A stretch of 64,000 nucleotides of DNA from positions 1 through 64,000 of the forward strand of contig WNNJ02002946.1 of assembly GCA_012934845.2 (NCBI GenBank). The letters are read 5' to 3'. The number at the start of each line of letters is the position of its first letter. Within the stretch, counting starts at the first letter, position 1. The notes under the pieces are model-generated. The model was not told the DNA's origin. It saw nothing but the letters and a program-made list of their open reading frames with translations, and searched no databases. The translations under genes and the position numbers were made by a program. The stretch is from Pomphorhynchus laevis. Lineage: Eukaryota; Acanthocephala; Palaeacanthocephala; Echinorhynchida; Pomphorhynchidae. Shown here piece by piece: positions 11,087 to 21,075 of the stretch.

Positions 11087-13545
11087 CTATACACAAAGAG
11101 ACCCCAAATCCAAAGGGATCTGAGCCCTCCAACCGATCCAGCACGCCGCTTTCCGACTAAACCACCCGGGGTCTTTCACTCCCCGAAGAGTCCAGTCTGC
11201 GCGAACTATGATGGGTAAGCGGGAGATGAGGAGCTTAAGAAACCTTAGTCTTTGCTCTGGGGGACGTCCTCTAGAGAAGAAGACTAATCTCGAGATAGCC
11301 CAAATACCCCAAAGGCGCACTTGAGTTTTCCCATTCAACGACAGATGTTGGGCCCGTTTCAGAGCCCAACTAGCTCTCTTCAGAATACGTTTTAGTCTAT
11401 CCAGGTCAGCTTTCGCCGACCAGTTCACCGAAACGGTGAACCCCAGGTATTTTACTCTACTTGAGAAGGTAGGGAGTGGATCAGAGGCAAATAACGAGGC
11501 TAGAGAAGAGAGTGCTAATCTCTTAAGCTTTTGCTTCGTCGCAGGGGAGCCATGAAAGACAACCACCTGCGATTTGGCGGAGTTTAGAATAAGGTTGGAC
11601 CTGGGTAACTGGTCTTTTAATCTTAAAAAGAAACGGCTGATGTTAGAGACAACGTCCTTGCACCTGCGTCCAGAGAACAGGGATGTGGTGTCATCAGCGT
11701 ACACCACTAGACGTTGATCACGCTGTTTAAATATTTTGAAGAGATTTATGGAAGCAGCAAGATACAAGATAGGAGAAAGAGGGGAACCTTGAGGCCCACC
11801 CGTAATAGGGTAGAACTGACGCTCATCAGGGTCGTCTTCATAATAGAATCGCTTGGTATACAACAGTATCTCCACACTGTTAACAATTCTCACAGGCAAC
11901 CCGAGGGACCTGAGAGAAGGGAAAAGAAAAGGGATGGAGACGCGGTCAAATGCAGCATAAAAGTCAAGAAAAACAGCCACAGCAAGTTGATGACTATTCT
12001 ACCGACAAAACTGATGCACTTCACCTACTGCAGAATGGACCGAGCGACCCTTGACGAACCCATGGAAACCAGGAGGGATTAAATTTCGCCTACTTAAATG
12101 ATCGCGGATTCTACGCGCAAGCGCTTTCTCGTAGATCGATACGAGGGAATTTTGAATCGAGATGGGTCGCAGGTCTTTAGGACATGAAACCGGATATTTC
12201 TTTGGGATAAAGATTCTACGACTAATGTTGATGCCGGCCACATCGGATGGGGTGGCTAATAACATTGTGACGGCCACCTTCCTTTTTGGATCAGCTGTCA
12301 AAAGCTGACAGATCCGAGAAGAGAGTGGAGCGACGGTTTTGGAGGTGCCCGGAAGAGGCCCCCAGGCTTTAAGTATATCTGGAACGGATATATCTCTACT
12401 CCTGAAGTCTCCCCAAGGCTGAATTGGTTGCGGTGATTGAGTGGCTCCATAGTTATGTGAGGAAAGTGACTCCTCCAAAACTCTATCAAGACCAATACTT
12501 CCGATCCACCCGGACGCTCTATCCTTCCAACAAACAACCTTCTCTTTCTTAAATATCTTCCAGTAGGAAGACTGAGAAGGGTCAAGACGAGCAATGCTCG
12601 AACTATCCTTACTCAGCTGGAACCAGTATCTGGTACGCCAATATTCTTTCGAGAGAGTCTGTTTGGCCGAAGAAGAGAGTTCAGGGAGGTGCAGCAGTTT
12701 GGCCAGGACCTTGAATTTTGTCGGAGTGGGGCTGAAAATGCGACCTTTATAGGTAGTCGATAAAAATGCGGTGGCTTGCGAAGAGAGATAGGAATTAAAT
12801 TTGGTTAAACTCTCACTGCCAATTCGGGGGAAGCGTTGGATAGCTGCTTGGAAGAAAGCCACTCTGATAGGATCAAATTGGAATCTTTTACGAAGCAGGA
12901 AATCCTCTTCTATCCGCAAACGAATCCGGTCATGAGAGGTGGACAGATGTTGCCGCGATTGCTCCGTGCAGAAGGTTTAAGCAACCACTTATCGTGGAGC
13001 AATAGTAAGTCGAGGAGAGAATTCGTTGTTGTGCAATGAAAGGAAGGGGACGGTGGTTTATGAATAAGATAACCATTCCTGGCTCTGCGGAGTGCTGCAT
13101 TAATCCAACGACCAGTTCTGTCGTTGAAGTCACCTAGTACCATGTCATAGCCGCCATCGATTATCCCATCCAGGAAGTCACGGTACTTGTGGATCTCCCC
13201 CGGACGAATATAGACGTTGGCTAGACTGAGGCGTTTACCGTTCTTAACGAGTGAAACTGCTAAGCAAGATAGGGCTGGACAGGAGTAGTTTAAAATGATG
13301 GAGGATCTTAAGGAGCATTTAACTAAGGTCAAGAGTCCTTGAGATGAAGAGGAGTGAGGGGGTTATGTACGAAGTATAGTGGGAATAAATGTGCTTAGGG
13401 AAAAATCGAGTAATGTCCTGGGGGAGACGGATAGACCGCGTCTCCTGAAGAACTATAACATCTGCGTCTCTACCCGAGAGAAGCCTAAGGGCAGAAGCCC
13501 CCCCCCGAATTCCACTGAAGGATATGAAAATGTCATTAGCAAGAG
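11087..13545 (-). pseudogene. APE endonuclease plus RT of non-LTR element (copy 1)
   Basis: Read downwards from about 13545. The endonuclease has ILQWNSGG-type and DADVI-type motifs before a frameshift in a poly-C tract at about 13505, then MTLVKCSLRS, LANVYIRPGE, MVLGDFNDRTGRWINAA and HCTTTNSLLDLLL. The linker and RT (12919-11087) contain RPISIQNSLVSIYEKALARR, GFHGFVKGRSVHSAVGEVHQ, AVFLDFYAAFDRVSIP, GGPQGSPLSPILYLAASI and VVYADDTTSLF, then SRVKYLGFTVSVNWSAKADL. The frame breaks near 11990. ORF1 is missing, so this is a 5'-truncated copy of the family also at 26.2-29.2 kb. The clade is not assigned. Confidence 0.85.
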
Positions 13546-13604
13546 CATTGGCAAATGCTCGCGCAAACTAGCTTTATATCGGCAAACTTTTTTTATGAAT
13601 ATTT

Positions 13605-13917
13605 CAAAACGAGAGTGATACCGATTCGCGTGAAGTTATGTTAGTCATTTTTAACTAGAGGCGGAAGAGCAACGAAAAACGCTGCTAGATGACGATTCGT
13701 CATAACTATCACTCATCAGTGCCAGTTCCCTCCTACTGCTGGATGCTGAGTAGGACTAGCAGACGACAATCAACCGAATCATTGATAATTCATCAACGAA
13801 TCACTGATGAGTCGTAGTGATGACAAAACGGCATCTTGCAGTAGTTCCGTATTTCTTCGTCGTTTAACCAAAAATGACAAACAAAAGTTCACGCGGATAG
13901 GTATCACTCTCGTTTTG
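13605..13917. mobile_element. Foldback/MITE-like element
   Basis: Terminal inverted repeats: caaaacgagagtgatacc at 13605-13622 and its complement ggtatcactctcgttttg at 13900-13917. Pairing continues inward through cgcgtgaa and tgtcattttt-like segments. There is no ORF. The core tactgctggatgc resembles the MITE at 34996-35264, so the two may be related. Confidence 0.65.
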
Positions 13918-14549
13918 ATAAAAATCCATATTTGTTATTAGTGATCTGGTCAGTTTATAAAGGAACAAACAATTTTTTGGTAAGCGTTTCATTTCGATTA
14001 CGATTTATACGATAACAATGTGTGCTCTTACTCATAAAGTACAAAAAATATTTAATTACAAAAATTAAAACAATTTAATTAATAATATGTATTAGATATG
14101 TGCCATGCAAATTTTTTTAAATTGAAAATTTTACTGTCGTATATCGCATCATAAAACAAATTTCAATCTGGCAATTTCGAACCTTGCGTTCGGAGCTTGG
14201 GTACGCAGTAATCTGTAATGTAAATACTATCTCAATATGTCGTATTTTTCTTAATTTAGAAACTTGTCAATGAATTAATCAAATCAGCAAACTGAGTCTA
14301 CGTATTTGATATTATTATAAATATCAAATTTATAATGGCGACTATAATGGGGAATGAAGGGGGAGCTGAGTTACCTAAATCGGAAATCAAAACTTCACTT
14401 ACCTTATTATCAGCAGATTTGTCATCTTTAACTTGAAAATTACCCATACCTGAGTCAAAAATCCTTGAAATTTGAAAGAATTTGCATTTTGCATGGAGCT
14501 TTGAAGCTCCGACGTTGTAATTTTTACACTACTCATTGTTATAAAAATG

Positions 14550-15315
14550 GTATCTAATAGCATCGTTACATATTGATTTCAATTCTTTATTCTTTGTATT
14601 TTTCGTTCAAATGACGTTAGCTAGTGTTGCACAAGCATGTACTCCTTTTTCCAAACATAACGTCTTAATACAATGATTACAAAATGGTGCGAAATCACAC
14701 GTGCTGTCCTGAGAAGCCACTTTTTAATTTAAGAGTATCAGATGTAAAGCTGATAAGAATCAAGAACCGTCGAAGTTGTGTAGCTACAGAGGGACACTGA
14801 TGAGACTGCACTGTAGCGATGAGTAGACTACGGTTTAAGTGCTCCATACAGGGCTAGGCGTCTGTAGTATGCGCATTCTGGAGTATGGTTCCTGACGAAG
14901 GTTGTAAAAAAGCATGCTGTTTAAACTTTCATGTTCTTGTGTAATACTAAAAAAGTTAAGTTAACTAACAATTATTTATTTTATATAATTATTATTTAAT
15001 TATTAAAATTTTATTTATCATTATTTTAAATTTATTACTAATTATAAAATATTTAGACTCAGTTAGCTAATCTGATAAAAAAATTTCATCAGAGATAATG
15101 AAATTTCTTCATATGAAATTTGTAAGTAGGATCTGTGCTGGGTCGAGGAGTATGACCTAAATCTGATGTCATATCAGTTTTTTCTCATAGCGTCAGAAAT
15201 CTTGGAGTGCCCCGATTCAAAAGCCAATATTTAAGCAGCTATTAGACTCTGCCCCAAACATAACAGAAAGATCACGATTGCTGACCGCGGCCGCACCAGC
15301 TGCAGGAGGATTCCT
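14550..15315. repeat. 2-kb repeat, copy 1 right half
   Basis: Near-identical to 59853-60606. No convincing ORF. The homology stops at cagctgcaggaggattcct, where both copies join different sequence. A second partial copy of its inner part lies at 60715-60930. Confidence 0.8.
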
Positions 15316-15339
15316 GAGGATTCCGCACCAGCTGCAGGA

Positions 15340-15376
15340 GGCTCCAAGGAGCGGGTTAACCCCGCTCCTTGGAGCC
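15340..15376. other. Perfect 16-bp stem hairpin at repeat junction
   Basis: ggctccaaggagcggg (15340-15355), loop ttaa, then cccgctccttggagcc. It lies exactly between the 2-kb repeat and an RT C-terminal fragment, and resembles other local inverted duplications in this window. Confidence 0.8.
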
Positions 15377-15782
15377 CTGTGGTATGTACCGAACTGACGG
15401 TAAGAGACCAGATGAGGCCACTTTAGTACCATGGGACTGTGAAAGTCTACTAGTATGGGACCATACTTGCGTCAACACCCTAGCTCCGTCTCACGTAGAT
15501 TGTTCTGCAGCAGATGCTGGAGCTCTGGCCACGGAAGCCGAACGCAGGAAACGGATCAAATATACATGTCTGGATCCTTAATATTGCAGCTTCGTCCCAG
15601 TAGCTGTCGAGTCAATCGGCGCCTTAGGATGTGAAGCCACCGCCCTCTTTGAAGTAATTAAGAAGCGACTGAGGCTAGCTACAAACGACGCCCAAGCAAA
15701 ATATCCTTTCCTACAGCGCATAAGTGCTGCAATTCAGCGGGGGAATTCAGCATGCGTCAGGGAGAGTCTTATGCAATTTTGA
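15369..15782 (+). pseudogene. C-terminal endonuclease-like fragment of RT element
   Basis: One frame with a single stop at 15579-15581: KRPDEATLVPWDCESLLVWD, HTCVNTLAPSHV, GALATEAERRKRIKY, then after the stop FVPVAVESIGALGCEA, LFEVIKKRLRLATND and FLQRISAAIQRGNSACV. The RPD...W-D...DTLA.SH...KY...E(T/S)xG...QRxS.AIQRGN pattern is the conserved end of an RT family whose tail resembles a PD-(D/E)XK nuclease. It lacks RT and is 5'-truncated at the hairpin. Confidence 0.8.
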
Positions 15783-15837
15783 TTCCGAAGCCCTATGATC
15801 CCCTACTTTTTATTGAACGTTATCTAAGTAATGATAT

Positions 15838-15858
15838 GGGACCCATTTGCGGGCAACC
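15838..15858 (+). other. Conserved 3' motif of RT fragments
   Basis: gggacccatttgcgggcaac lies 56 bp after the stop of the RT tail. Near matches occur at 24768-24786, 31056-31074 and 31823-31843, the last again about 100 bp after an RT C-terminus. It is probably part of the 3' UTR recognised by the RT. Confidence 0.5.
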
Positions 15859-15904
15859 AATTCAATTTTAAAATTATTTGGAGATTGTATTTTTAACGTA
15901 TACA

Positions 15905-16195
15905 AATAATTATATTTTTTCAGATAAATTTTTTATATCGATTAAGTTTGCGAATATTGAATCCGCGATAAATACAAACTTTATTGAACCAAAAATTGCG
16001 GATACGGCACAAATTGAAGACTTAAAAGTCTTGTGTTGTTTTAAATATTTCGAACTGTAAGCCTTAAATTAAATGTAAGAAATAGAATTTTAAGCTTTCA
16101 AATTAGATCATATAACTGAGTCTACGTATTTTATACAAATTAGAAATAACAATCAAAAATTATAAATAATAAATGATTATATAAGATTTTATAAT
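15905..16195 (-). pseudogene. Copy of fukutin-like exon (pseudo-exon)
   Basis: The minus strand gives SKYLKQHKTFKSSICAVSAI, FGSIKFVFIADSIFANLIDI and KNLSEKI*, matching the exon at 62136-61935 with one codon deleted and a premature stop. The upstream intron side (16061-16195) is also matched by 62137-62280, so genomic DNA rather than mRNA was copied. The plus-strand ORF here is only its shadow. Confidence 0.75.
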
Positions 16196-16198
16196 ATT

Positions 16199-16420
16199 GA
16201 AGGTTCTGTATCATAAAAATAATCGCCCAATATCAATTCTACCAATCTTATCTAAAATTCTTGAACACCTTATCTTAGATCAGATAAACAAGTATCTCTC
16301 TTCATCGCAGATCTACCCTTATTTTCAATCTGCTTTCCGCTCCAATCATTCCACCGTACTATCATGTCATAAAGTATTTTCTGATCTGCTCGTGACAGTC
16401 GAAAGGTCTGACATTCAAAA
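16199..16420 (+). pseudogene. L2/CR1-like RT fragment
   Basis: Contains NNRPISILPILSKILEHLI and FQSAFRSNHST, RT block 1-2 motifs of L2/CR1 elements. The matching region at 49.0 kb reads HPISLLHTLSKLLERLI-like. It is truncated on both sides and breaks down at about 16420. The junction word aaggttctgtatcataaaaa is shared, inverted in context, with the fukutin exon border at 61874. Confidence 0.75.
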
Positions 16421-16573
16421 CGCAAGAGGTATTATTTCAAGATTATTTCAAGATTGGAAATTCAACACCGGCAACAAACAAACATGTAAGTACGCAAGTT
16501 TCATTTTTATCGGCAGCCAAGTTATCACAACTGGCTACCGCAATGCCTACGTCATGCAATCTAAATCAGATGC

Positions 16574-18210
16574 GTGAGCCGGAGTTATGTGTGGAATCTA
16601 CAAATCCTCTCACATACACGGTGCAAGAATTCCAAACAGCAGTTGATACACTGCTTGGGAATGGGTCAAACTCTGATTTACTTCAGACTGAACCTGCGTT
16701 TCATTTGCCGGGCGGAAATGATGGACTCCCAGGAAAGAATCCATTTGGATTTCGAATACTGGGAACAAGAAGCTATATATAGGGCTCAGCAGCGTAGGGA
16801 ATATAATGTATTTCCTACGCAATCTCGAAGGGCAGCTCAAGATTTACTTCTTGAATGGGCATTTGAAACCTTTAAGCGGCAGAGTTGTAGGTGTATTGAG
16901 CAAAATAGTCATCAACTCCCTATAGCTCATTTCCCTGTCGAAACTGTCAGGAATCTGATCCATCATTCCACAGATAATGACCCTGAGATGATGCATGCAA
17001 TCTTCTCGGTAATAACGGACTTGTTTTGGCCACTTATAAGAGAAATTGTTGATCATATATCAGGTGAAAACGAGTATGCAGTTCTACAACGGAATCTCAT
17101 ACTTTTGATAAAAGGGCAGTTGACGTCAAACGATTATATCGAGATACTTTGTAAACAAAACCCAACATCGATCGTCCGTGCGCACCAGTAAATGTTTATA
17201 GAGCAAAACCATGAAGACATTGATCTTGGATCTTTGTTAGGAGAGCTCGTAAGGCTACGATCTACATCGTACCAAAGACATCCTGAGGTCGCTGATGTGG
17301 CCGACATACCTCGACTTTTAGAACCAAGTCAGGCACCAAGGCATATTCGTTTAATCTTCCGGCATAGAGTGCGAAATGAAGCTATGTCGGTGAGTTGACG
17401 CAGATGGAAATCTAACGTAAGTCCTGCACTTACTAAAGCCATCAGGTATCACATCAAAAAGGGCGTAATAGCTCCACTAATACGGAGGACTAAGCCCCAG
17501 TACTGTTCTAGCATCTTCTTAATACCTAAGAAGGATTCATACAGACTGATATACGATGGGCGGATATGGGATGGGTGTAAAACCCCAGATTTCTATCTGC
17601 TCTAAATATATCAAGTACTGCATAGAGAACATATTGTGTGCAAACAATGGTATGTAAAAATTGATTTTAAATCAATGTTTTATCAAATACCGTTGTGCCC
17701 TACTGATTGGATAAAAACAGCCTTCGAATACGATGGTTTTTACTACAATTACAAGGTTGTTCCTTTCGGTATACCTCGGGGTCCCTTTTGGGCACAAATG
17801 ATTGGCAATGTCATTACTCATTTTGCTCGAAAATCGGGGATTGAAGCGTGGACTCATTGAAGCCATGACAGGATTTTACGATCCTGTCACGTAACTCTAA
17901 AGTCAAATTAAACTGAGCACTTAAAAAGCTTCTAGCTTTCTGCAGAAGTGGAAAACTCTCTCCTAATCTAGAGAAGTGCATCCTACGCACCCGAAAAGAA
18001 TTGACTTCTTGGGAGGCAATTGGTCGGCTATCGGGGTACAGATTACCTCGGATGCGTTATCTCGCTTCCGCGAGACTGTGACGTATCTGAGGATTCTGAA
18101 ATCACCCATACATAGTCGCCAAGGGATGCGTTTGAGAGGTCTAATAAACTATTATTTGCCTTTCTTTTCCATTGCGCAAAAACTCCTATATCAGGATGAT
18201 CCTTGGTAAT
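16574..18210 (+). pseudogene. DIRS/LTR-like reverse transcriptase, unclassified
   Basis: A single frame runs from 16574 to 17860, interrupted only by four stop codons (near 17189, 17396, 17603, 17858). After about 270 codons of unassigned sequence comes KKGVIAPLIRRTKPQYCSSI, FLIPKKDSYRLIYDGR, KIDFKSMFYQIPL and YNYKVVPFGIPRGPFWAQM. This is the RT finger-palm layout of DIRS or LTR elements, not of non-LTR RTs. A shifted frame at 17976-18209 continues with KRIDFLGGNW and RGLINYYLPF. The catalytic DD box is not visible after WTH*. I could not decide between DIRS, Ty3-like or a relative. No tyrosine recombinase is seen downstream. Confidence 0.55.
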
Positions 18211-18315
18211 CGTGGTTCTTGGAGTGGCTCATTGATAAGGAGACCCTGATTTTACTTAAGCCTCAGAAAGCATGTCACGGGAAAATCTTTGTGGATTAAT
18301 AATGACACTTGTGTA

Positions 18316-19232
18316 TTATCTCCCCCAGAAAAGAAAATAAATTTCAAATTTTATTAAATCAAAAATCTTCTCTACATCATCACCAGGAACATTGTCTCTC
18401 CACATCCATTCACTTAGATAAAATTTCAATTCCTTTTTTGCAACGCCCATCATTGCTTTGGCGCTGCACTTTTGTTTATTCCAGTAAGACTCTATATTTT
18501 GTGTATGAACCCCACTTATAGGATCTACAAAATACAGGTTGTGCTTCACTGTACCATGCTCATATATATCAGAGTTGATACTTCGATATACAGCCCACTC
18601 GTCACTGTGTATTATAGAAAGAGGGGCTACAACTCTATCGATTATGGGTATTTAAGTCTCCTTCGTCCTGTTTGGAACGATCTCCATATATACTCGAGCA
18701 GGGAAATATGAAGTATCCACGACCCCAAATATCCATATCTGCTCACCGGATACCCTCCCTCGACCAAACTTTTGTTTATGGCAAAAACACGTTTCATCAA
18801 TTTGGCAAATAATACCCTTGCCACCCAAGATTACTGGATTATTGGTTATGTATGGCACAATAACCTTAAAGACTTCATACATCTATTAATAGACTTTCTA
18901 CAAATATCCAAATCTTCAGATATTGTATATCCCTGATGGCCAACTGCATATCTATATAGCAGTTCCATGCAATTCTGTAGAGATATACTAAATTCAATCA
19001 AAAAGCTGCCACTCCTAATAGGCTTGGTGGTTTTATATTTAGTGCAACTCTTTGATTTGCACTTCCACACATATTTATTTATATGCTTGTTATAAGCCGT
19101 CTCTATCACAGAGTTGCTACAGTATTCACACATAACTGCACTTTTTAAAACTCGTTTTTGTCTCAAAAAAAGTATTTGTTCTTCAATTCTCATTGAAGAT
19201 AATCTTCTTATAATTTCTGTATAAAATGACAT
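18316..19232 (-). pseudogene. ISXO2/Merlin-like DDE transposase
   Basis: Pieces in order: SMRIEEQILFLRQKRVL with CEYCSNSVIETAYNK and WKCKSKSCTKYKTTKPIRSG (zinc ribbon); then GGKGIICQIDETCFCHKQKF and GRGRVSGEQIWIFGVVDTS (first catalytic Asp, HRGR-like step); then FVDPISGVHTQNIESYW (the H-T-N-x-IES-W end with the last acidic residue) and YLSEWMWRDN. These are the hallmarks of ISXO2-like transposases. Frameshifts near 18870 and between 18640 and 18550 split the gene, and the part with the second Asp seems lost. The stop lies inside the terminal repeat. Confidence 0.85.
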
Positions 19233-19289
19233 GAGTATTTTTTATTTTTTGTTTATGTACCCAACATAATCTCAAAATACGCAGCCTTT

Positions 19290-19610
19290 GGAGAAAATCT
19301 TCAGGCTCTGATTGATAGTACTTTTGTGGGAGATTTCCACGTTTTATTTGGTGACTTCAATGCTAGCGACTGTAACACTTGGAAGGGAGTGTTCCTCAAT
19401 TTTCATTGAGGATATTCTTCTTATAATTTCTGTATAAAATAACATGGATACTTCATGCTCTGCTTGATAATACTTTTGTGGGAGATTCTCTCGTTTTATT
19501 GGGTGACTTCAATGCTAGCAACAGTAGCACTTGGAAATGAGTGTTCCTCAATTCTCATTAAAGATATTCTTATAATTTATGTATAAAATGACATGGATAT
19601 TTTTTATTTA
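19290..19610. repeat. Tandem repeat derived from transposase 5' end
   Basis: Two units of about 150-185 bp share tacttttgtgggaga, ttggtgacttcaatgctagc and gagtgttcctcaatt. Each ends with sequence copied from the transposase start region (ataatttctgtataaaat at 19200-19230). The GDFNAS-like peptide in plus frame hints at an old APE endonuclease scrap. Confidence 0.6.
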
Positions 19611-19739
19611 AAAAATATACACTTGTGTATTATTTCCCCCTGGGGGGAGATAATACACAAGATCCAAAAACTCTTCTACAGCTACTTTCAAGAAATAAGA
19701 TATAAGAAAGAAATACAATTTTTTCTTTTATTATAAACA

Positions 19740-20215
19740 AAAAGACCGCTTCATTTTTTCTTCTTTTTCTGCGTCTTTTGGTTTCTTATCTTGTTGTCCT
19801 TTGGACTATTGCCAGAATTCGTGAAGTAGGGTATCGGTCGGAATGTTGTCCTATTCAAATCCAAGCCGACCCTTAGTGCGTACTCAAGCTCCGGTCCAGT
19901 TACTCTCGGCGGTTGGGGTGCAATTGTATATCAACCGTGGGTGACCGCCATATAGATGGTCACCACACGGCGGAACAGGGTCTGGAACCATTCTTGTTGT
20001 ACATTTGCCGGGAGCTGATCGTTGGGCATACTTCGTAGAATTTCTAGATATGCGGTTAACTCGTGTACATCCCGGGGCTTGCCTATGTTGTTCGACAGTG
20101 CCAGGTCGAACTTTGGCATTAATTCCTTGATCTCTGCTAAGGAAAATTCATTGGTTGAGGCAGGGGTCATAGTGACATCACGATGACACCGCTCGTGACA
20201 AAGGACTTTGTAGTG
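19740..20215 (-). pseudogene. Unidentified ORF with lysine-rich end
   Basis: Not recognised. The minus frame, already open where the L2 starts at about 20217, reads LCHERCHRDVTMTPAST, NEFSLAEIKELMPKFDLAL, KPRDVHELTAYLEILRSM and QQEWFQTLFRRVVTIYMA. One TGA stop follows (19931-19933), then the same frame continues APQPPRVTGPELEYALRVG and LDLNRTTFRPIPYFTNSG, ending with QKTQKKKKK and a stop at about 19758. Base composition is clearly more GC-rich than its surroundings. The N-terminal residues in the listed frame come from L2 antisense. It could be a captured host exon, a transposon ORF or an old viral insertion; I have no motif to choose. Confidence 0.4.
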
Positions 20216-21075
20216 TGTTAATATCGCTCGATCTTTCATCTGCATTCGACATTGTCGATCACAAAATCCTTCGTTATCGTCTTCACTATCACTATGGCTT
20301 CTCTTCGCCAACCTTGGCTTGGTTCTCCTCGTGTCTCTCCGGTCGATCATTTTCAGTCCATTGTTATTCAATGTGTTCTCCACTATCTTCTCTCTCTTGT
20401 GGTGTACCCCAAGGTTCTGTACTTGGCCCTATTCTATTTACGCTTATTCTTGGAGATTTATCTTGTATAACTAAAATAAATTCTGCTTCAGAGTAACGCA
20501 GTACGCTGATGATATACTTCCTTATTCTCACTCGTCTCCTCATTCCCTAAGCCAACTTTTCATATCCGCATCTAATTGCCTTCGTGCTCTATCAGAACAT
20601 CTAATTTCGTTGCGCATGTCCCTAAATCCTACCAAATCTAAAGTGTTATGGATTTTACCCTTCACTGTTTCTGTTATTCCTCCTCTGTATCTTCAGACCA
20701 CAATTATTCCTGCTGTAGATAAACTAGTATTTCTAGGTATTCACTTCGACAATAACCTGCATCTCGATATCTTCATTCGTGATAAAACTAGGTCTTCAAA
20801 TATTCTTCTCCGTGATATTCGTCTCGTCAGAAATTCTCTAGATTTTAGTTCATGTAAATCTCTTATCTCCTCCCTTCTTTTCCCACGTATTGATTACTGT
20901 CTTACCTTCTCGTCTTCTCTTCAAAGTCATCCCTTAAACCTCTTCATCGCATCATTAACACTGCTATGCGCAACCTTTTTCGACTTCGTAAATACGATCA
21001 TATCTCATCCTATTTATCAAAACTTGGATGGCTGAGTATTGAATATCGCATTCATTTTCGTCTGAGTGTCTAACT

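Larger units (their letters stand above)
10985..14549 (-). mobile_element. APE-type non-LTR insertion with about 62-bp TSD
   Basis: This insertion splits the 2-kb repeat. The target sequence gtatctaatagcatcgttac...(about 62 bp) is present once in the intact copy (59853 on) but twice here, at 10923-10984 and 14550-14611. The insert holds the APE/RT coding region (minus), a MITE-like foldback at 13605-13917 and about 0.6 kb of AT-rich sequence without a gene. The 3' end (left) has no long poly-A/T tract. Confidence 0.75.
18308..19661 (-). mobile_element. Merlin-type DNA transposon remnant
   Basis: Encloses an ISXO2/Merlin-like transposase. The left end carries cttgtgtattatctccccc (18308-18326). 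The right end has a palindrome, cttgtgtattatttccccc joined to ggggggagataatacacaag (19622-19661), giving the inverted partner. I could not identify a clear target duplication. Confidence 0.6.

Noticed and set aside
11714-12082. Plus-strand 122-codon ORF
   Set aside because: Antisense of the APE-type RT; no motifs of its own.
15878-16060. Plus-strand ORF ending IADTAQIEDLKVLCCFKYFEL
   Set aside because: It is conserved at 62.0 kb, but the minus strand there has better splice sites and family similarity, so this is its shadow.
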